DNA of 29,225 nt from positions 1 through 29,225 of the forward strand of contig DMNK01000110.1 of assembly GCA_003453695.1 (NCBI GenBank), given 5' to 3'. Position numbers and translations under genes: made by a program. Shown piece after piece: positions 1 through 6,790 of this stretch. The stretch comes from Acidimicrobiaceae bacterium. GTDB taxonomy: Bacteria > Actinomycetota > Acidimicrobiia > Acidimicrobiales > UBA8190. Every line of letters begins with the position of its first letter. Within the stretch, counting starts at the first letter, position 1. The notes under the pieces are model-generated. The model saw only the letters and a list, made by a program, of their open reading frames with translations, made no database searches and had not been told where the DNA came from.

Positions 1-75
1 AATGCCGGTTCCTTCACCCCCCTCCATTGGCCTGCTGAAGGTGGCAGAGCCGGGCCGGTAGCGCTCAGGCGGGGC

Positions 76-294
76 CTACTCCGTCTCCGTGGGCTCAATC
101 CTCAATGCCCCCGACGGGCACCGGCCCACCTGGGCGATGACCTCTTCCACCGACGCCCCGTCGGGGTCAATCCACGGCTTGCGGTTGGCATCGAACACCG
201 CTGCAAGGCCCCTGACGCAGTTGCCGGAGTGCTGGCAGACCTCGGGGTCGAAGCTGACGGTGACGTCCCTGCCCTCGAACGACTTTCGCGTCAC
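76..294 (-). CDS. YjdI-type 4Fe-4S mono-cluster protein
   Basis: Small (72 aa) predicted iron-sulfur protein of the YjdI / Fer4_19 family. The sequence shows CQHSGNC near residues 20-26, an aromatic PWI segment about 15 residues later and a closing CPSGAL motif near residue 59, the same order and spacing as E. coli YjdI. In other genomes the domain often sits beside or is fused to a CDGSH domain or an acetyltransferase; here it stands alone, so its electron-transfer partner is unknown. I chose GTG at 294 because a TAGGGT -10 box ends 6 nt upstream (301-306), giving a leaderless start; a TTG one codon earlier is the alternative. The family call is firm, the physiological role is not. Confidence 0.88.
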   Translation of the reverse strand: MTRKSFEGRDVTVSFDPEVCQHSGNCVRGLAAVFDANRKPWIDPDGASVEEVIAQVGRCPSGALRIEPTETE

Positions 295-300
295 CAAACC

Positions 301-306
301 ACCCTA
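301..306 (-). promoter_or_regulatory. -10 box of a leaderless promoter for the YjdI-like gene
   Basis: Reading on the minus strand, TAGGGT is followed by six bases and then GTG. No ribosome binding site lies upstream. The geometry matches the other TAnnnT starts in this window. Confidence 0.5.
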
Positions 307-331
307 TTTCCTGACTTGTGTTCGGCCACCC

Positions 332-523
332 TCAAGCCTGTTCCTCCCATGGGTCGTCAACCGACCCCCGGCCGTGGGTCTCATCGAGCCAGTCGGACCA
401 CCGGCTGGTGGTGAGCGTGAGCCCCACGCCGACCAAGGTCACCACCGCCACCACCACGACGACGACGAAGCCGGAGACGTCCACCCATTGGCTCGGGTCG
501 AAGACATTGAAGTTCGAGGGCAT
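332..523 (-). CDS. small single-span membrane protein, function unknown
   Basis: A 63-residue protein with one strongly hydrophobic segment (about residues 18-40, largely Val, Ile, Leu) followed by an acidic, Trp-containing tail of about 20 residues. The ATG at 523 is preceded by a GAGGGAG ribosome binding site about eight bases upstream, which supports this start over longer in-frame extensions. It lies just upstream of the YjdI-like gene on the same strand, but that gene appears to have its own leaderless promoter, so a shared operon is uncertain. I do not recognise the family. One-span proteins of this size are often accessory subunits or holin-like, but nothing here decides that. Confidence 0.6.
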   Translation of the reverse strand: MPSNFNVFDPSQWVDVSGFVVVVVVAVVTLVGVGLTLTTSRWSDWLDETHGRGSVDDPWEEQA

Positions 524-826
524 GTGAGGCTCCCTCAACTTGGTGTGCTCTTTGAAGTATCCCACCCGGCCCTGGGCCTCGCCTGAGACGGTCACCCATC
601 GTCGGGACCCGGTGCCTCGTCGTGTCAACGCCCAAAGAGAGCGTGACCAACGCCTCTGTCGGCACCGGGGCCGGGATGCCCACTTGGAATGGGTCCCGGG
701 GGATGTGCCCGCCGACAAGGGTTTCGAGCCCCCTTCGCCAAGCCCGTCCCTCGGGACCTGGTCGGGGCCACCTGGTCGGGGGGAGGTAGCGCCACATAGG
801 AGCGTCGACCTCTACGAGGAGGTGGA
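524..826. other. intergenic stretch without a convincing gene
   Basis: About 300 bases between the small membrane protein gene and the end of the lipoprotein gene. The open frames that cross it are rich in Arg, Pro and Gly, have no ribosome binding site and no recognisable motif, and look like by-products of high GC. A TTGACA hexamer occurs on the minus strand at 623-628 but no good -10 follows it. Confidence 0.5.
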
Positions 827-1207
827 TTACCCGAACACTGGGCAGACGTCCCGAGGGGTGATGGTGACTCGGTGGCCAGGCAATGCACGAACCGACACGC
901 CCGAACAGCTCCCTCCTTCGTACCTGCCGCCCAACTGGTACTCGCCGGGCTTGACTCTCAGGGTGAAGGCTGGAGCCGACAAATCGAACTTGGCTGGCGT
1001 ATAGACCGCATAGCTCCGTTGCGGAGACGTCAGCGTCACGACCATGGGGAACCCAACGGGTGCCGCACAGGCGGTGCCGTGCGGGCAGTAGGGGTCTGGG
1101 ACACGCCCGACGATTGTCGCCTGGGGGGACTTGCTTGTGCATCCGGCCAACAAAGCGGCCAATGCGAGCATCGCAAGGAAGAGCAGCCGACGGCTCACGT
1201 GTGCCAC
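827..1207 (-). CDS. predicted lipoprotein, function unknown
   Basis: A 126-residue exported protein. The N-terminus has basic residues, a hydrophobic stretch and a clear lipobox (LLAGC, Cys near residue 23), so it should be acylated and anchored on the outer face of the membrane. The mature part is short, contains four further Cys and a VKPGEYQLGGRYEGG segment reminiscent of a small beta-sandwich (carboxypeptidase-regulatory-like) repeat; that resemblance is inference. GTG at 1207 and a second GTG at 1198 are both possible starts and neither has a strong ribosome binding site. It is oriented like the next lipoprotein upstream. No enzymatic motif is visible. Confidence 0.7.
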   Translation of the reverse strand: MAHVSRRLLFLAMLALAALLAGCTSKSPQATIVGRVPDPYCPHGTACAAPVGFPMVVTLTSPQRSYAVYTPAKFDLSAPAFTLRVKPGEYQLGGRYEGGSCSGVSVRALPGHRVTITPRDVCPVFG

Positions 1208-1372
1208 ACCAGGCTCAGAAGGTCACTAGGGCGCCGATCTCCACCGTGCCGGACGTGAGGCCTGTCGGAGCATGCAAATCACCGTCCCCGCTCGGAACCG
1301 TCGCAGTGAGCGTCCGAGCAGGCGAGCAAGCAGGACCAACTACCATGCCCGTCTTGCCATGGCGCTTCCTCG

Positions 1373-1939
1373 CTATGGACCCGATGTGGGTGGGGGAGCC
1401 AGCGCCACCGAGTCAGGCTCGCCATCCACTTGGAGCAAGGGCCTGCTCGTTGCATCGGCCACCACGGTTAGCACGTATTGATTCACGACTAGCGGCTGCT
1501 GGGGGGCGGTGCCGGGCAGGCCCCCGCCGCCCGAAGCAGCGGTAGGCACATCGGTGAAGACGATGACCCATACAGGCTGGCGCACATGGCTCAGAGCGAT
1601 GTGGCCGTTGGAAAGAGCTGTGCCGTGGTCGTACTCGGTGAAAAGAGCAAACCAAACCTGGGGCGTCGAGTACTGGGCGTACTCTGAACAGCTGCAGTCT
1701 TGGTAGGCGGTGGTGGCTGTCATGGTCGGCTGATCGGCTGGCCCCGGTACCTCGAAGCGCAGCAGTCCGTGTTCCCAAGTGACGGCCGAACGTGAAGCGG
1801 ACGCAGCCTGAGGCGGCGACCGAGTCCCCTTCGATGGGGACGTCGGAGAGGCCGACAGGTGTCCCACACAGCTCGCCAGGGTCAGCAGGCCGGCACCGAC
1901 GAGTGTTGGTGCCGCCAGGCGCATGATGGTGGAGGGCAT
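1373..1939 (-). CDS. predicted lipoprotein, function unknown
   Basis: A 188-residue exported protein. The signal peptide ends in a lipobox (LASC, Cys near residue 24) and is followed by a Ser/Pro/Thr-rich linker and a globular part beginning near residue 54 with two closely spaced Cys (CSC). Such a layout is common for actinobacterial surface lipoproteins of unknown role. The start is ATG at 1939; a second ATG five codons on is possible and the ribosome binding site is weak for both. It is separated by about 165 bases from the downstream lipoprotein on the same strand, so the two may be expressed together. No family was recognised. Confidence 0.68.
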   Translation of the reverse strand: MPSTIMRLAAPTLVGAGLLTLASCVGHLSASPTSPSKGTRSPPQAASASRSAVTWEHGLLRFEVPGPADQPTMTATTAYQDCSCSEYAQYSTPQVWFALFTEYDHGTALSNGHIALSHVRQPVWVIVFTDVPTAASGGGGLPGTAPQQPLVVNQYVLTVVADATSRPLLQVDGEPDSVALAPPPTSGP

Positions 1940-2049
1940 CTCAACAGGGTTTGTGCGTCCTTGCCGTAGAAATCAACCGGCCGGTGACCATTCGGACTCG
2001 TTCCCACGGCCGGGCGTAGTCCCCCCGCTGCCTCGGAGGCGGACCCAAG

Positions 2050-2262
2050 ATGGGAGGGATGGCCACCCGTCGAACGCCCTCTAGGGCCACGGTCAGGCGG
2101 GCGGTTGAGGCCCTTCGGCGGATAGCGGCTCACACCACCGGGCTCCCCGACGACTCCCCGGCCGACTCCCAACTCAGGGACCGCCTGGAGCTGGCTGCCG
2201 ACGTCCTCGATGCCACGGCCAGGGCCGAGGAGGAGGGGGAGAAGGCCCCGAGCCAGCCTTAG
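2050..2262 (+). CDS. small Arg/Ala-rich helical protein upstream of the recombinase
   Basis: A 70-residue hydrophilic, probably all-helical protein with basic N-terminus (TRRTPSRATVRRAVEALRRIAA) and acidic C-terminus. ATG at 2050 has a GGAGG about ten bases upstream; ATG at 2059 is an in-frame alternative with a poorly spaced site. It ends 38 bases before the recombinase GTG start and runs the same way. The position suggests a recombination directionality factor or other small partner of the recombinase, but the sequence carries no diagnostic motif, so this is only a guess from context. Confidence 0.5.
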   Translation: MGGMATRRTPSRATVRRAVEALRRIAAHTTGLPDDSPADSQLRDRLELAADVLDATARAEEEGEKAPSQP

Positions 2263-2287
2263 CCGTACACAGTTGGCTGCAACCCTG

Positions 2288-2293
2288 TATGCT
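2288..2293 (+). promoter_or_regulatory. -10 box of a putative leaderless promoter for the serine recombinase
   Basis: TATGCT lies exactly seven bases before GTG at 2301, while the upstream ATG at 2289 falls inside the box and has no ribosome binding site. This favours the GTG start. Confidence 0.45.
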
Positions 2294-2300
2294 CGGAGGG

Positions 2301-3020
2301 GTGCCAGCAGCCCGTAGGCGCCCTAACCGAGCCGCCGAGCTTCTCCGGGCCATCACCTACGGGAGGGTCTCGACGGGCCGCCAGGCGGCCTCAGGGCTCT
2401 CGCTAGACGACCAGGAGGAGACCCTCGCCGGGGTAGTCGAAGCCAGGGGATGGGTCCACGTCGACCACGTCACCGACCCCGGGCTCAGCGGTCGGAAGAT
2501 GACCAACCGCAGACGCCTGATGGAGGCCCTCGACCGCCTCGACCGGGGGGAGGCCGACGTCCTCGTGGCAGCCAAAGTCGACCGGGTGGCTCGCTCCACC
2601 ACCGACTTCGCCAAGCTGCTCGACCGGGCCGAGAAGCGGGGCTGGAAGGTGGTGGTGTTGGACGTCGACGTGGACACCACCACCGCCGCTGGGCGGCTCG
2701 TCGTCGAGGTGGTCTCGGCAGCGGCCTCCTTCGAGTCCCGGAGGATCGGAGAGAGGGCGAAGGCCGTTCACGCTGTTCGCCGGGCTCAGGGCAAACGGGC
2801 GGGCCAACCTCCCTTGCTACCGGAGAAGGTGCGTCGCCGGATCGCCAGAGATGGGGCCAAGGGGCAGACGATGGCAGCCGTCGCCAGGAAGCTCAACGAG
2901 GAGGGGGTGGCGACTGCTTCAGGGAACGGGTCATGGCACCCCTCAACCGTGGCGCACGTCCTCCGGTCCGTGGCTCTCGACGACGAACTTGCCGGGGTAA
3001 GGCCCAGGCGCCGGGCCTGA
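2301..3020 (+). CDS. serine recombinase (resolvase/invertase catalytic domain with short recombinase tail)
   Basis: Site-specific DNA recombinase of the serine family, 239 aa from GTG at 2301 (243 from ATG at 2289). The N-terminal resolvase domain begins with YGRVSTGRQ, whose Ser is the nucleophile, continues with a DPGLSGRK segment and contains DRVARS, which supplies the catalytic arginines, and an ESRRIGERAKA helix. The C-terminal part (about 70 residues) matches only the first portion of the recombinase domain, with a helix-turn-helix-like stretch and a GSWHPSTVAHVLRS motif. It lacks the zinc ribbon and coiled coil of large serine integrases. It is shorter than large integrases and longer than typical resolvases, so it could be a small-element resolvase or a cut-down integrase. 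The 3' end overlaps an antisense gene. It marks this part of the window as mobile DNA. Confidence 0.9.
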   Translation: MPAARRRPNRAAELLRAITYGRVSTGRQAASGLSLDDQEETLAGVVEARGWVHVDHVTDPGLSGRKMTNRRRLMEALDRLDRGEADVLVAAKVDRVARSTTDFAKLLDRAEKRGWKVVVLDVDVDTTTAAGRLVVEVVSAAASFESRRIGERAKAVHAVRRAQGKRAGQPPLLPEKVRRRIARDGAKGQTMAAVARKLNEEGVATASGNGSWHPSTVAHVLRSVALDDELAGVRPRRRA

Positions 3021-3260
3021 GGCAGGAAGGCGCCTCACCGGTTGACACTCGATGAGGTCCGGGGCGTGGCCCTCACACGCTTCCACGGCAATACGCCGAC
3101 CCACGGGGTCAACGACCACTCCTCGCCACGCCACCGGTTTGGCGCAAGGAGCCGGAAAGCCGCCGATGTCCTCTTCGTAGACGAACCTGAAGCAGCCACT
3201 TGGGCGTGGAGCGATGGCGTTGCCAACATGGGGCGCTGACTCGGCGGGGACCTCGGCCAT
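2943..3260 (-). CDS. small Cys/His-containing protein, function unknown, antisense to the recombinase 3' end
   Basis: A 105-residue protein with a conserved-looking core: FRFVYEED, then CAKPVAWRG, a VDPVGRR turn and VEACEGHAPDLI. The pattern Cys..Pro-Val-x-Trp-Arg-Gly..Glu-Ala-Cys-x-Gly-His recurs in small actinobacterial proteins without known function and could hold a metal; that last point is inference. ATG at 3260 has a good AAAGGTGG ribosome binding site four bases upstream. The gene runs convergently into the serine recombinase and overlaps it by 78 bases; the C-terminal 25 residues coded there look less constrained. A competing 65-residue frame on the plus strand (3042-3239) lacks these features. 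Confidence 0.65.
   Translation of the reverse strand: MAEVPAESAPHVGNAIAPRPSGCFRFVYEEDIGGFPAPCAKPVAWRGVVVDPVGRRIAVEACEGHAPDLIECQPVRRLPASGPAPGPYPGKFVVESHGPEDVRHG
3018..3037 (+). terminator. possible hairpin at the recombinase stop codon
   Basis: TGAGGC and GCCTCA form a six-base-pair stem around an eight-base loop, with the stop codon inside the left arm. There is no T-run after it and the antisense gene crosses it, so terminator function is uncertain. Confidence 0.25.
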
Positions 3261-3327
3261 GGGACCACCTTTGCTCGGCCCCTCGCCGCTGACAGGCTAA
3301 CCGCCTCGGTTCGCCAAGCATCGGGCG

Positions 3328-3381
3328 TTCCCGTCAACCTTTCGACCCGATTGGCCGTGGATAATGGGCAGGGAGGGTCCG
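3328..3381 (+). promoter_or_regulatory. upstream control region, copy A of a duplicated module
   Basis: Contains a conserved block GTCAACCTTTCGACCC, a GATAAT -10-like box at 3360-3365 and an AGGGAGGG ribosome binding site before ATG 3382. Nearly the same sequence precedes the next gene (4451-4503), with about five substitutions and one indel over about 58 bases, which argues that both genes share the same control signals. Confidence 0.6.
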
Positions 3382-4413
3382 ATGCGGATGATGAGGTCTG
3401 CTCAGGGGATGCTGCCATGGGCCAGTCTGGCGGTGGGCCTCGCCCTACTCGTCTCGGCCTGCACGGGTGGGGGCAGAACGGCCAGCCATCGGACGTCGAC
3501 TACGACGACGACCGCTGGTGGTTCAACGACCAGCTCGTCAACGCCAGCAGCCGCTGCCTGTACGACTGCCCATCTCGCCCTCGCTGTGGGCACCGGAAAC
3601 GGGGCAGCGGGAACGGGCTACACCGACTACTTCCTCAGAAACACGGGCAGCGCCAACTGTTCGCTATCGGGCTTCCCCGGACTTGCCGTGCTCGATGCCA
3701 ATGGCAACGTCGTCCAACGCCCCGCCACGAGGTGTACCGGCACCACCGGCTTCTGTCGTCCCGTGATGACCGTCCTGCTGCAACCTGGGCAGAGCACCAC
3801 GTTCTTGGGCACCAACGTCGACGTCTATCCGACGACCGACTGTCCAACCCACCTCACCGGTACCACCGTTCAGGTGTACCCGCCCGGCCAGACGGTTCCC
3901 CTCCGACAGCCGTGGACGGTTCCCAATAACGACGTGTGTGACCTCGGAGTCGGGCCGGTCCAGCCCGTTCCTCGCTGCCATACCTCCGATCTCACCGCTG
4001 AAATCCAACCTGGAGGTGCCGCCGCCGGAAACATAGGTGCGACGCTCCACATCACGGACATGAGCCGTCCTTGTTTCCTTTTCGGATATCCAGGTTTGCA
4101 GATGCTCGACGGGTCGGGGCAGCCGATGAGGACGAGCGTTGTCCGAGGGTCGAGCATGCTCCACCACGACCCCGGTCCCAGCTATGTGACTCTCGATAAC
4201 GGCGAAGTGGCGTCAGCGGGCATCGGGTACAGCGATGTCGCCATCCAGGGCGACCCCGCAAATGGACAGTGTCCAGGCTCGTCCTCTGTCGAAGTCACCC
4301 CGCCGGACGAGACGACCTACCTCAGCATCTCGGCGGGCCTCGGTCCCTGTGACGGAGGGAGGCTCTTCGTGACTGCCTTTCAGACAGGAGGACAGCCCCG
4401 AGGGGCAAGCTGA
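3382..4413 (+). CDS. lipoprotein with two DUF4232 domains
   Basis: A 343-residue exported lipoprotein. The signal peptide ends in LLVSAC (lipid-modified Cys27), followed by a Thr/Ser-rich linker to about residue 58. Two DUF4232-type domains follow: one opening CTTAHLALAVG with a NCSLSGFPGLAVLDANG core, the second opening CHTSDLTAEIQPG with a PCFLFGYPGLQMLDGSG core. DUF4232 is a beta-sandwich domain common in secreted actinobacterial proteins, role unknown. The paired Cys in each repeat suggest disulfides outside the cell. ATG at 3382 is preferred over ATG at 3364 because AGGGAGGG sits just upstream and because the matching start in the paralogous gene is placed identically. Promoter copy A lies directly in front. 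Confidence 0.85.
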   Translation: MRMMRSAQGMLPWASLAVGLALLVSACTGGGRTASHRTSTTTTTAGGSTTSSSTPAAAACTTAHLALAVGTGNGAAGTGYTDYFLRNTGSANCSLSGFPGLAVLDANGNVVQRPATRCTGTTGFCRPVMTVLLQPGQSTTFLGTNVDVYPTTDCPTHLTGTTVQVYPPGQTVPLRQPWTVPNNDVCDLGVGPVQPVPRCHTSDLTAEIQPGGAAAGNIGATLHITDMSRPCFLFGYPGLQMLDGSGQPMRTSVVRGSSMLHHDPGPSYVTLDNGEVASAGIGYSDVAIQGDPANGQCPGSSSVEVTPPDETTYLSISAGLGPCDGGRLFVTAFQTGGQPRGAS

Positions 4414-4450
4414 ACTAACCGACCGGGTTTCGCACGGCTCGGTACACGCC

Positions 4451-4503
4451 GTCCCGTCAACCCTTCGACCCCATGGGCCGTGATAATGGACGGGGAGGGT
4501 CCG
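4451..4503 (+). promoter_or_regulatory. upstream control region, copy B of a duplicated module
   Basis: Near-copy of 3328-3381: the block GTCAACCCTTCGACCC, a GATAAT box at 4482-4487 and a GGGGAGGG ribosome binding site before ATG 4504. The first bases of the coding region are also shared. It appears to have arisen by duplication together with the DUF4232 coding sequence or part of it. Confidence 0.6.
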
Positions 4504-6216
4504 ATGCGTATACCGGGCAGAGCAACCTCGTGGGCCATGCTCGCTGGGCTGCTCGTGCTTGCCGGAAGCGCTGCCACCATCTCAGTCGTTGTGCTGCCGA
4601 CTGGCACCCACCGAGAGGCAGTTCCACCGCCCCCTGCCCGGTCACCGACGCCCACGATTAGCCCGCCTTCGCCCCAACCGGCCCCTCCTCCAGAACAACT
4701 CCTGCGGGTGGCATTTCTCAATGCCAAGGACGGCTATGGCCTCTTTGACGAGTCGAACGGAGGCCAGTGTGTTCTGGCTGTGGCATCAACCAAAGACGCA
4801 GGAGCAAGTTTCTCGAACCGGTCGCCTATCGCTGGGACGTCCTGCAACGGTCCATGGCCCATGCCATTCTCTTTTGACGACCACGGTGACGGTTTCGTCG
4901 GAAGTAGCGACCTGTTCACCACCCATGACAGCGGGTCGACGTGGACCAAGAACACATCGTTCAGCCCTGTCGTGAGCGTTATCCCCCTTGGATACTCCGT
5001 GTGGGCGCTGCACGGTTCTTGTCAGCAGCCTTCGAGCATGCAAGCTCCTCAGGTATGTAACTTCGGCATCGAACAATCCAGCGATGGAGGCTTGAGCTGG
5101 CATGACTTTGTCCTACCTGGAAGCGGAGGCACTACGTATTACACGGACCTTCTTCGGACCTCGACCTCCTCAGCCTTTGTCGTTACATGGTCAGTTGCTG
5201 ACCAATCAGCCCCTCCTTCGGTCGGTCTTTTGGTTACCACCAACGGAGGAAGGAGCTGGCAAGAGCGTTCCCGAGTTCCCTGCATCGGCGCTGGCGGGAC
5301 GGCGGACTTGACCCAGGCTCCTAATGGCACTCTGTGGATGGTGTGCGGAGGGCAACCAGGGGCGGGCAACCAGATAAAGAGCGTTGCAAGGTCTTTTGAC
5401 GGGGGACGGAGCTGGGTACAGGGTGCCTGTCCCATCGACGTCAACTCACCTTCGGCGACGTTCCCAACTTGTCTGCCTATGTCGGGCGGTTACCTCGGAG
5501 ACGCCGTGGCCCTCTCGTCAACGACGGCCTTCTTCGACGGAGGTCGCAACTTCCTCCAGGAGACCCAGGATGGGGGGGCCTCGTGGCACGAAACGGTGCC
5601 GACAATCGGTGACGGGGATGTAGGTGTCGGCCCCACGTATTTTGTCAATGCCAAAGACGGCTGGGTCGTCTACAGCAACAACACGTATGCCGTCCTCTGG
5701 CACACGGGCGATGGTGGGAATCACTGGTCTCAGATTTGGCCAGTAGACATCGAGAAGTCGAACTGCTCTTCGTCCCAGCTGAGTGTCAGCACCGGTCCGG
5801 CTCTGTCCTCGCCCATTGGTTACGACGGGCTCGTCATCAGGTTCACGAACGTCTCGTCCACGTCGTGCGAGCTTGGGGGATACCCGACCGTGGTCCTCGT
5901 CGATAGCGATGGTCACGAGATCACTGCCATCGAGAACAGCCTGGGGAGCCTGGGAGGTGTGACCAACGGAGGTCCGCTCCCTCTGGTACAGCTACAGCCC
6001 GGCGGGGTCGCCTCGACGGTCGTGGAATCTCAGTCCCAGCCCGACCCTGGGCAACCTCCCTGTACGAACTACGAATATCTTCTCGTGACGGCTCCCGGTG
6101 GAGGGATGTCAGTCCGACTTCCTGCGGTCCTTCCAGGGCTGGGCAGAAGTCTCGTGGAGTGCAGGCCGACTCCGTTTGTCCATGAGGTCGTCCCAGGAGC
6201 AAACGGTTCGGCCTGA
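4504..6216 (+). CDS. membrane-anchored Asp-box beta-propeller with C-terminal DUF4232 domain
   Basis: A 570-residue exported protein. Residues 10-31 form a signal anchor without a lipobox Cys, followed by a Pro-rich linker to about 65. Six clear BNR/Asp-box motifs (S/T-x-D/N-x-G-x-x-W) lie near residues 139, 192, 245, 297, 354 and 401, and a degenerate one (STKDAGASF) near 95. The roughly 50-residue spacing predicts a seven-bladed propeller like sialidase/Ycf48/VPS10-type folds. Catalytic sialidase residues are not evident, so a binding or scaffold role is more likely than glycosidase activity. From about 420 a DUF4232 domain follows (NCSSSQLSV, SCELGGYPTVVLVDSDG), the domain present twice in the upstream lipoprotein. 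The start at ATG 4504 follows the shared ribosome binding site; ATG 4480 is a poorer choice. Confidence 0.85.
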   Translation: MRIPGRATSWAMLAGLLVLAGSAATISVVVLPTGTHREAVPPPPARSPTPTISPPSPQPAPPPEQLLRVAFLNAKDGYGLFDESNGGQCVLAVASTKDAGASFSNRSPIAGTSCNGPWPMPFSFDDHGDGFVGSSDLFTTHDSGSTWTKNTSFSPVVSVIPLGYSVWALHGSCQQPSSMQAPQVCNFGIEQSSDGGLSWHDFVLPGSGGTTYYTDLLRTSTSSAFVVTWSVADQSAPPSVGLLVTTNGGRSWQERSRVPCIGAGGTADLTQAPNGTLWMVCGGQPGAGNQIKSVARSFDGGRSWVQGACPIDVNSPSATFPTCLPMSGGYLGDAVALSSTTAFFDGGRNFLQETQDGGASWHETVPTIGDGDVGVGPTYFVNAKDGWVVYSNNTYAVLWHTGDGGNHWSQIWPVDIEKSNCSSSQLSVSTGPALSSPIGYDGLVIRFTNVSSTSCELGGYPTVVLVDSDGHEITAIENSLGSLGGVTNGGPLPLVQLQPGGVASTVVESQSQPDPGQPPCTNYEYLLVTAPGGGMSVRLPAVLPGLGRSLVECRPTPFVHEVVPGANGSA

Positions 6217-6326
6217 CAAAGTGGACTGGAACAAGGGAGCGAAACCGCACAATCAGGGCCGTCGAGCGCATCGCCCAGCGACTGAGAGTGGACCCACTGG
6301 AGCTTCTCGGCCGACCTCGCCGCTAA
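6186..6326 (+). pseudogene. remnant of an XRE/Cro-C1-type helix-turn-helix protein (C-terminal piece)
   Basis: An open frame without a start codon ends at TAA 6324-6326 and codes RNRTIRAVERIAQRLRVDPLELLG. This matches the last helix pair of XRE-type repressors, where the pattern is T-I-x-x-I/V-E-x-I-A-x-x-L-x-V-D-P-x-E-L-L-G. The upstream helices, including the recognition helix, are missing or out of frame. It lies immediately after the propeller gene. I read it as a decayed or truncated regulator gene; because the piece is only about 30 residues long, chance similarity cannot be excluded. Confidence 0.4.
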
Positions 6327-6329
6327 CCT
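6324..6329 (+). promoter_or_regulatory. -10 box of a putative leaderless promoter (TAACCT)
   Basis: TAACCT is followed by eight bases and GTG at 6338, the start of the truncated lipoprotein. The identical hexamer with identical spacing precedes the quinone oxidoreductase gene at 28254. Confidence 0.45.
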
Positions 6330-6337
6330 TGCCGCCC

Positions 6338-6577
6338 GTGGCGAAGGGGGGATTCCGACGGGCAGCGCTACTAACGATTTCTATTGCTGGCGTTGGCATG
6401 GCCGGGTGCTCGTCGGCTCCCTCCACCCTGGTCACTACCAGCCGGGGCTCCACTCCTCACGACGAAACGGTCGCCCGCTCCGTTACATTACGGCTGAGCG
6501 ACCTCAACGCTGGGTGGACAGAGCGGAGTGAAGCGGCTCCCCATCCGAGGCCACGACTGGGACGCCCTACTCCGTGA
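6338..6577 (+). pseudogene. truncated lipoprotein, N-terminal part only
   Basis: GTG at 6338 opens a 79-residue frame with a good signal peptide and lipobox (MAGC, Cys24), a Ser/Thr linker and the beginning of an exported domain (SVTLRLSDLNAGWTERSE). The phrase LRLSDLxAGW commonly opens a much longer extracytoplasmic domain in actinobacterial lipoproteins, but here the frame runs into a Pro/Arg-rich tail that looks like out-of-frame sequence and stops. The break lies near 6525, where a different, coherent frame begins. It may still be expressed as a short lipoprotein; I favour a gene cut by deletion or recombination. Confidence 0.5.
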
Positions 6578-6659
6578 GGTGCAAGACCTCAGGCGGCGGC
6601 TGGACAACCTGCAACAGGGTCTTGCTCAGCTCGTGGAGGCCCTAGCGACGGACAAGTAG
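6528..6659 (+). CDS. 43-residue coiled-coil peptide or gene tail
   Basis: From GTG at 6528 a 43-codon frame encodes RGHDWDALLREVQDLRRRL and continues as an amphipathic helix with heptad spacing of Leu, ending in TDK and a TAG. It overlaps the end of the truncated lipoprotein in another frame. The helix looks protein-like, unlike the other overlapping frames, so it is either a tiny gene or the C-terminal remnant of a larger protein whose 5' part was lost at the same junction that broke the lipoprotein. The ribosome binding site is weak. Function unknown. Confidence 0.4.
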   Translation: MKRLPIRGHDWDALLREVQDLRRRLDNLQQGLAQLVEALATDK

Positions 6660-6790
6660 GGGCGGTTCAGGCCTACTTGGTCGGGCTCAGCGATAACAGG
6701 AGTTAGCGGACATCTGACAGGTCGAGGCGGGATACGCAGAACGGGGTTGAGGTACCCGGCATGTCGGGCGGTTCAACGGGGTGCCCGCAT

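Noticed and set aside
3042..3239. 65-codon plus-strand frame
   Set aside because: The minus-strand frame over the same bases has a better ribosome binding site and a conserved-looking Cys/Trp/His core.
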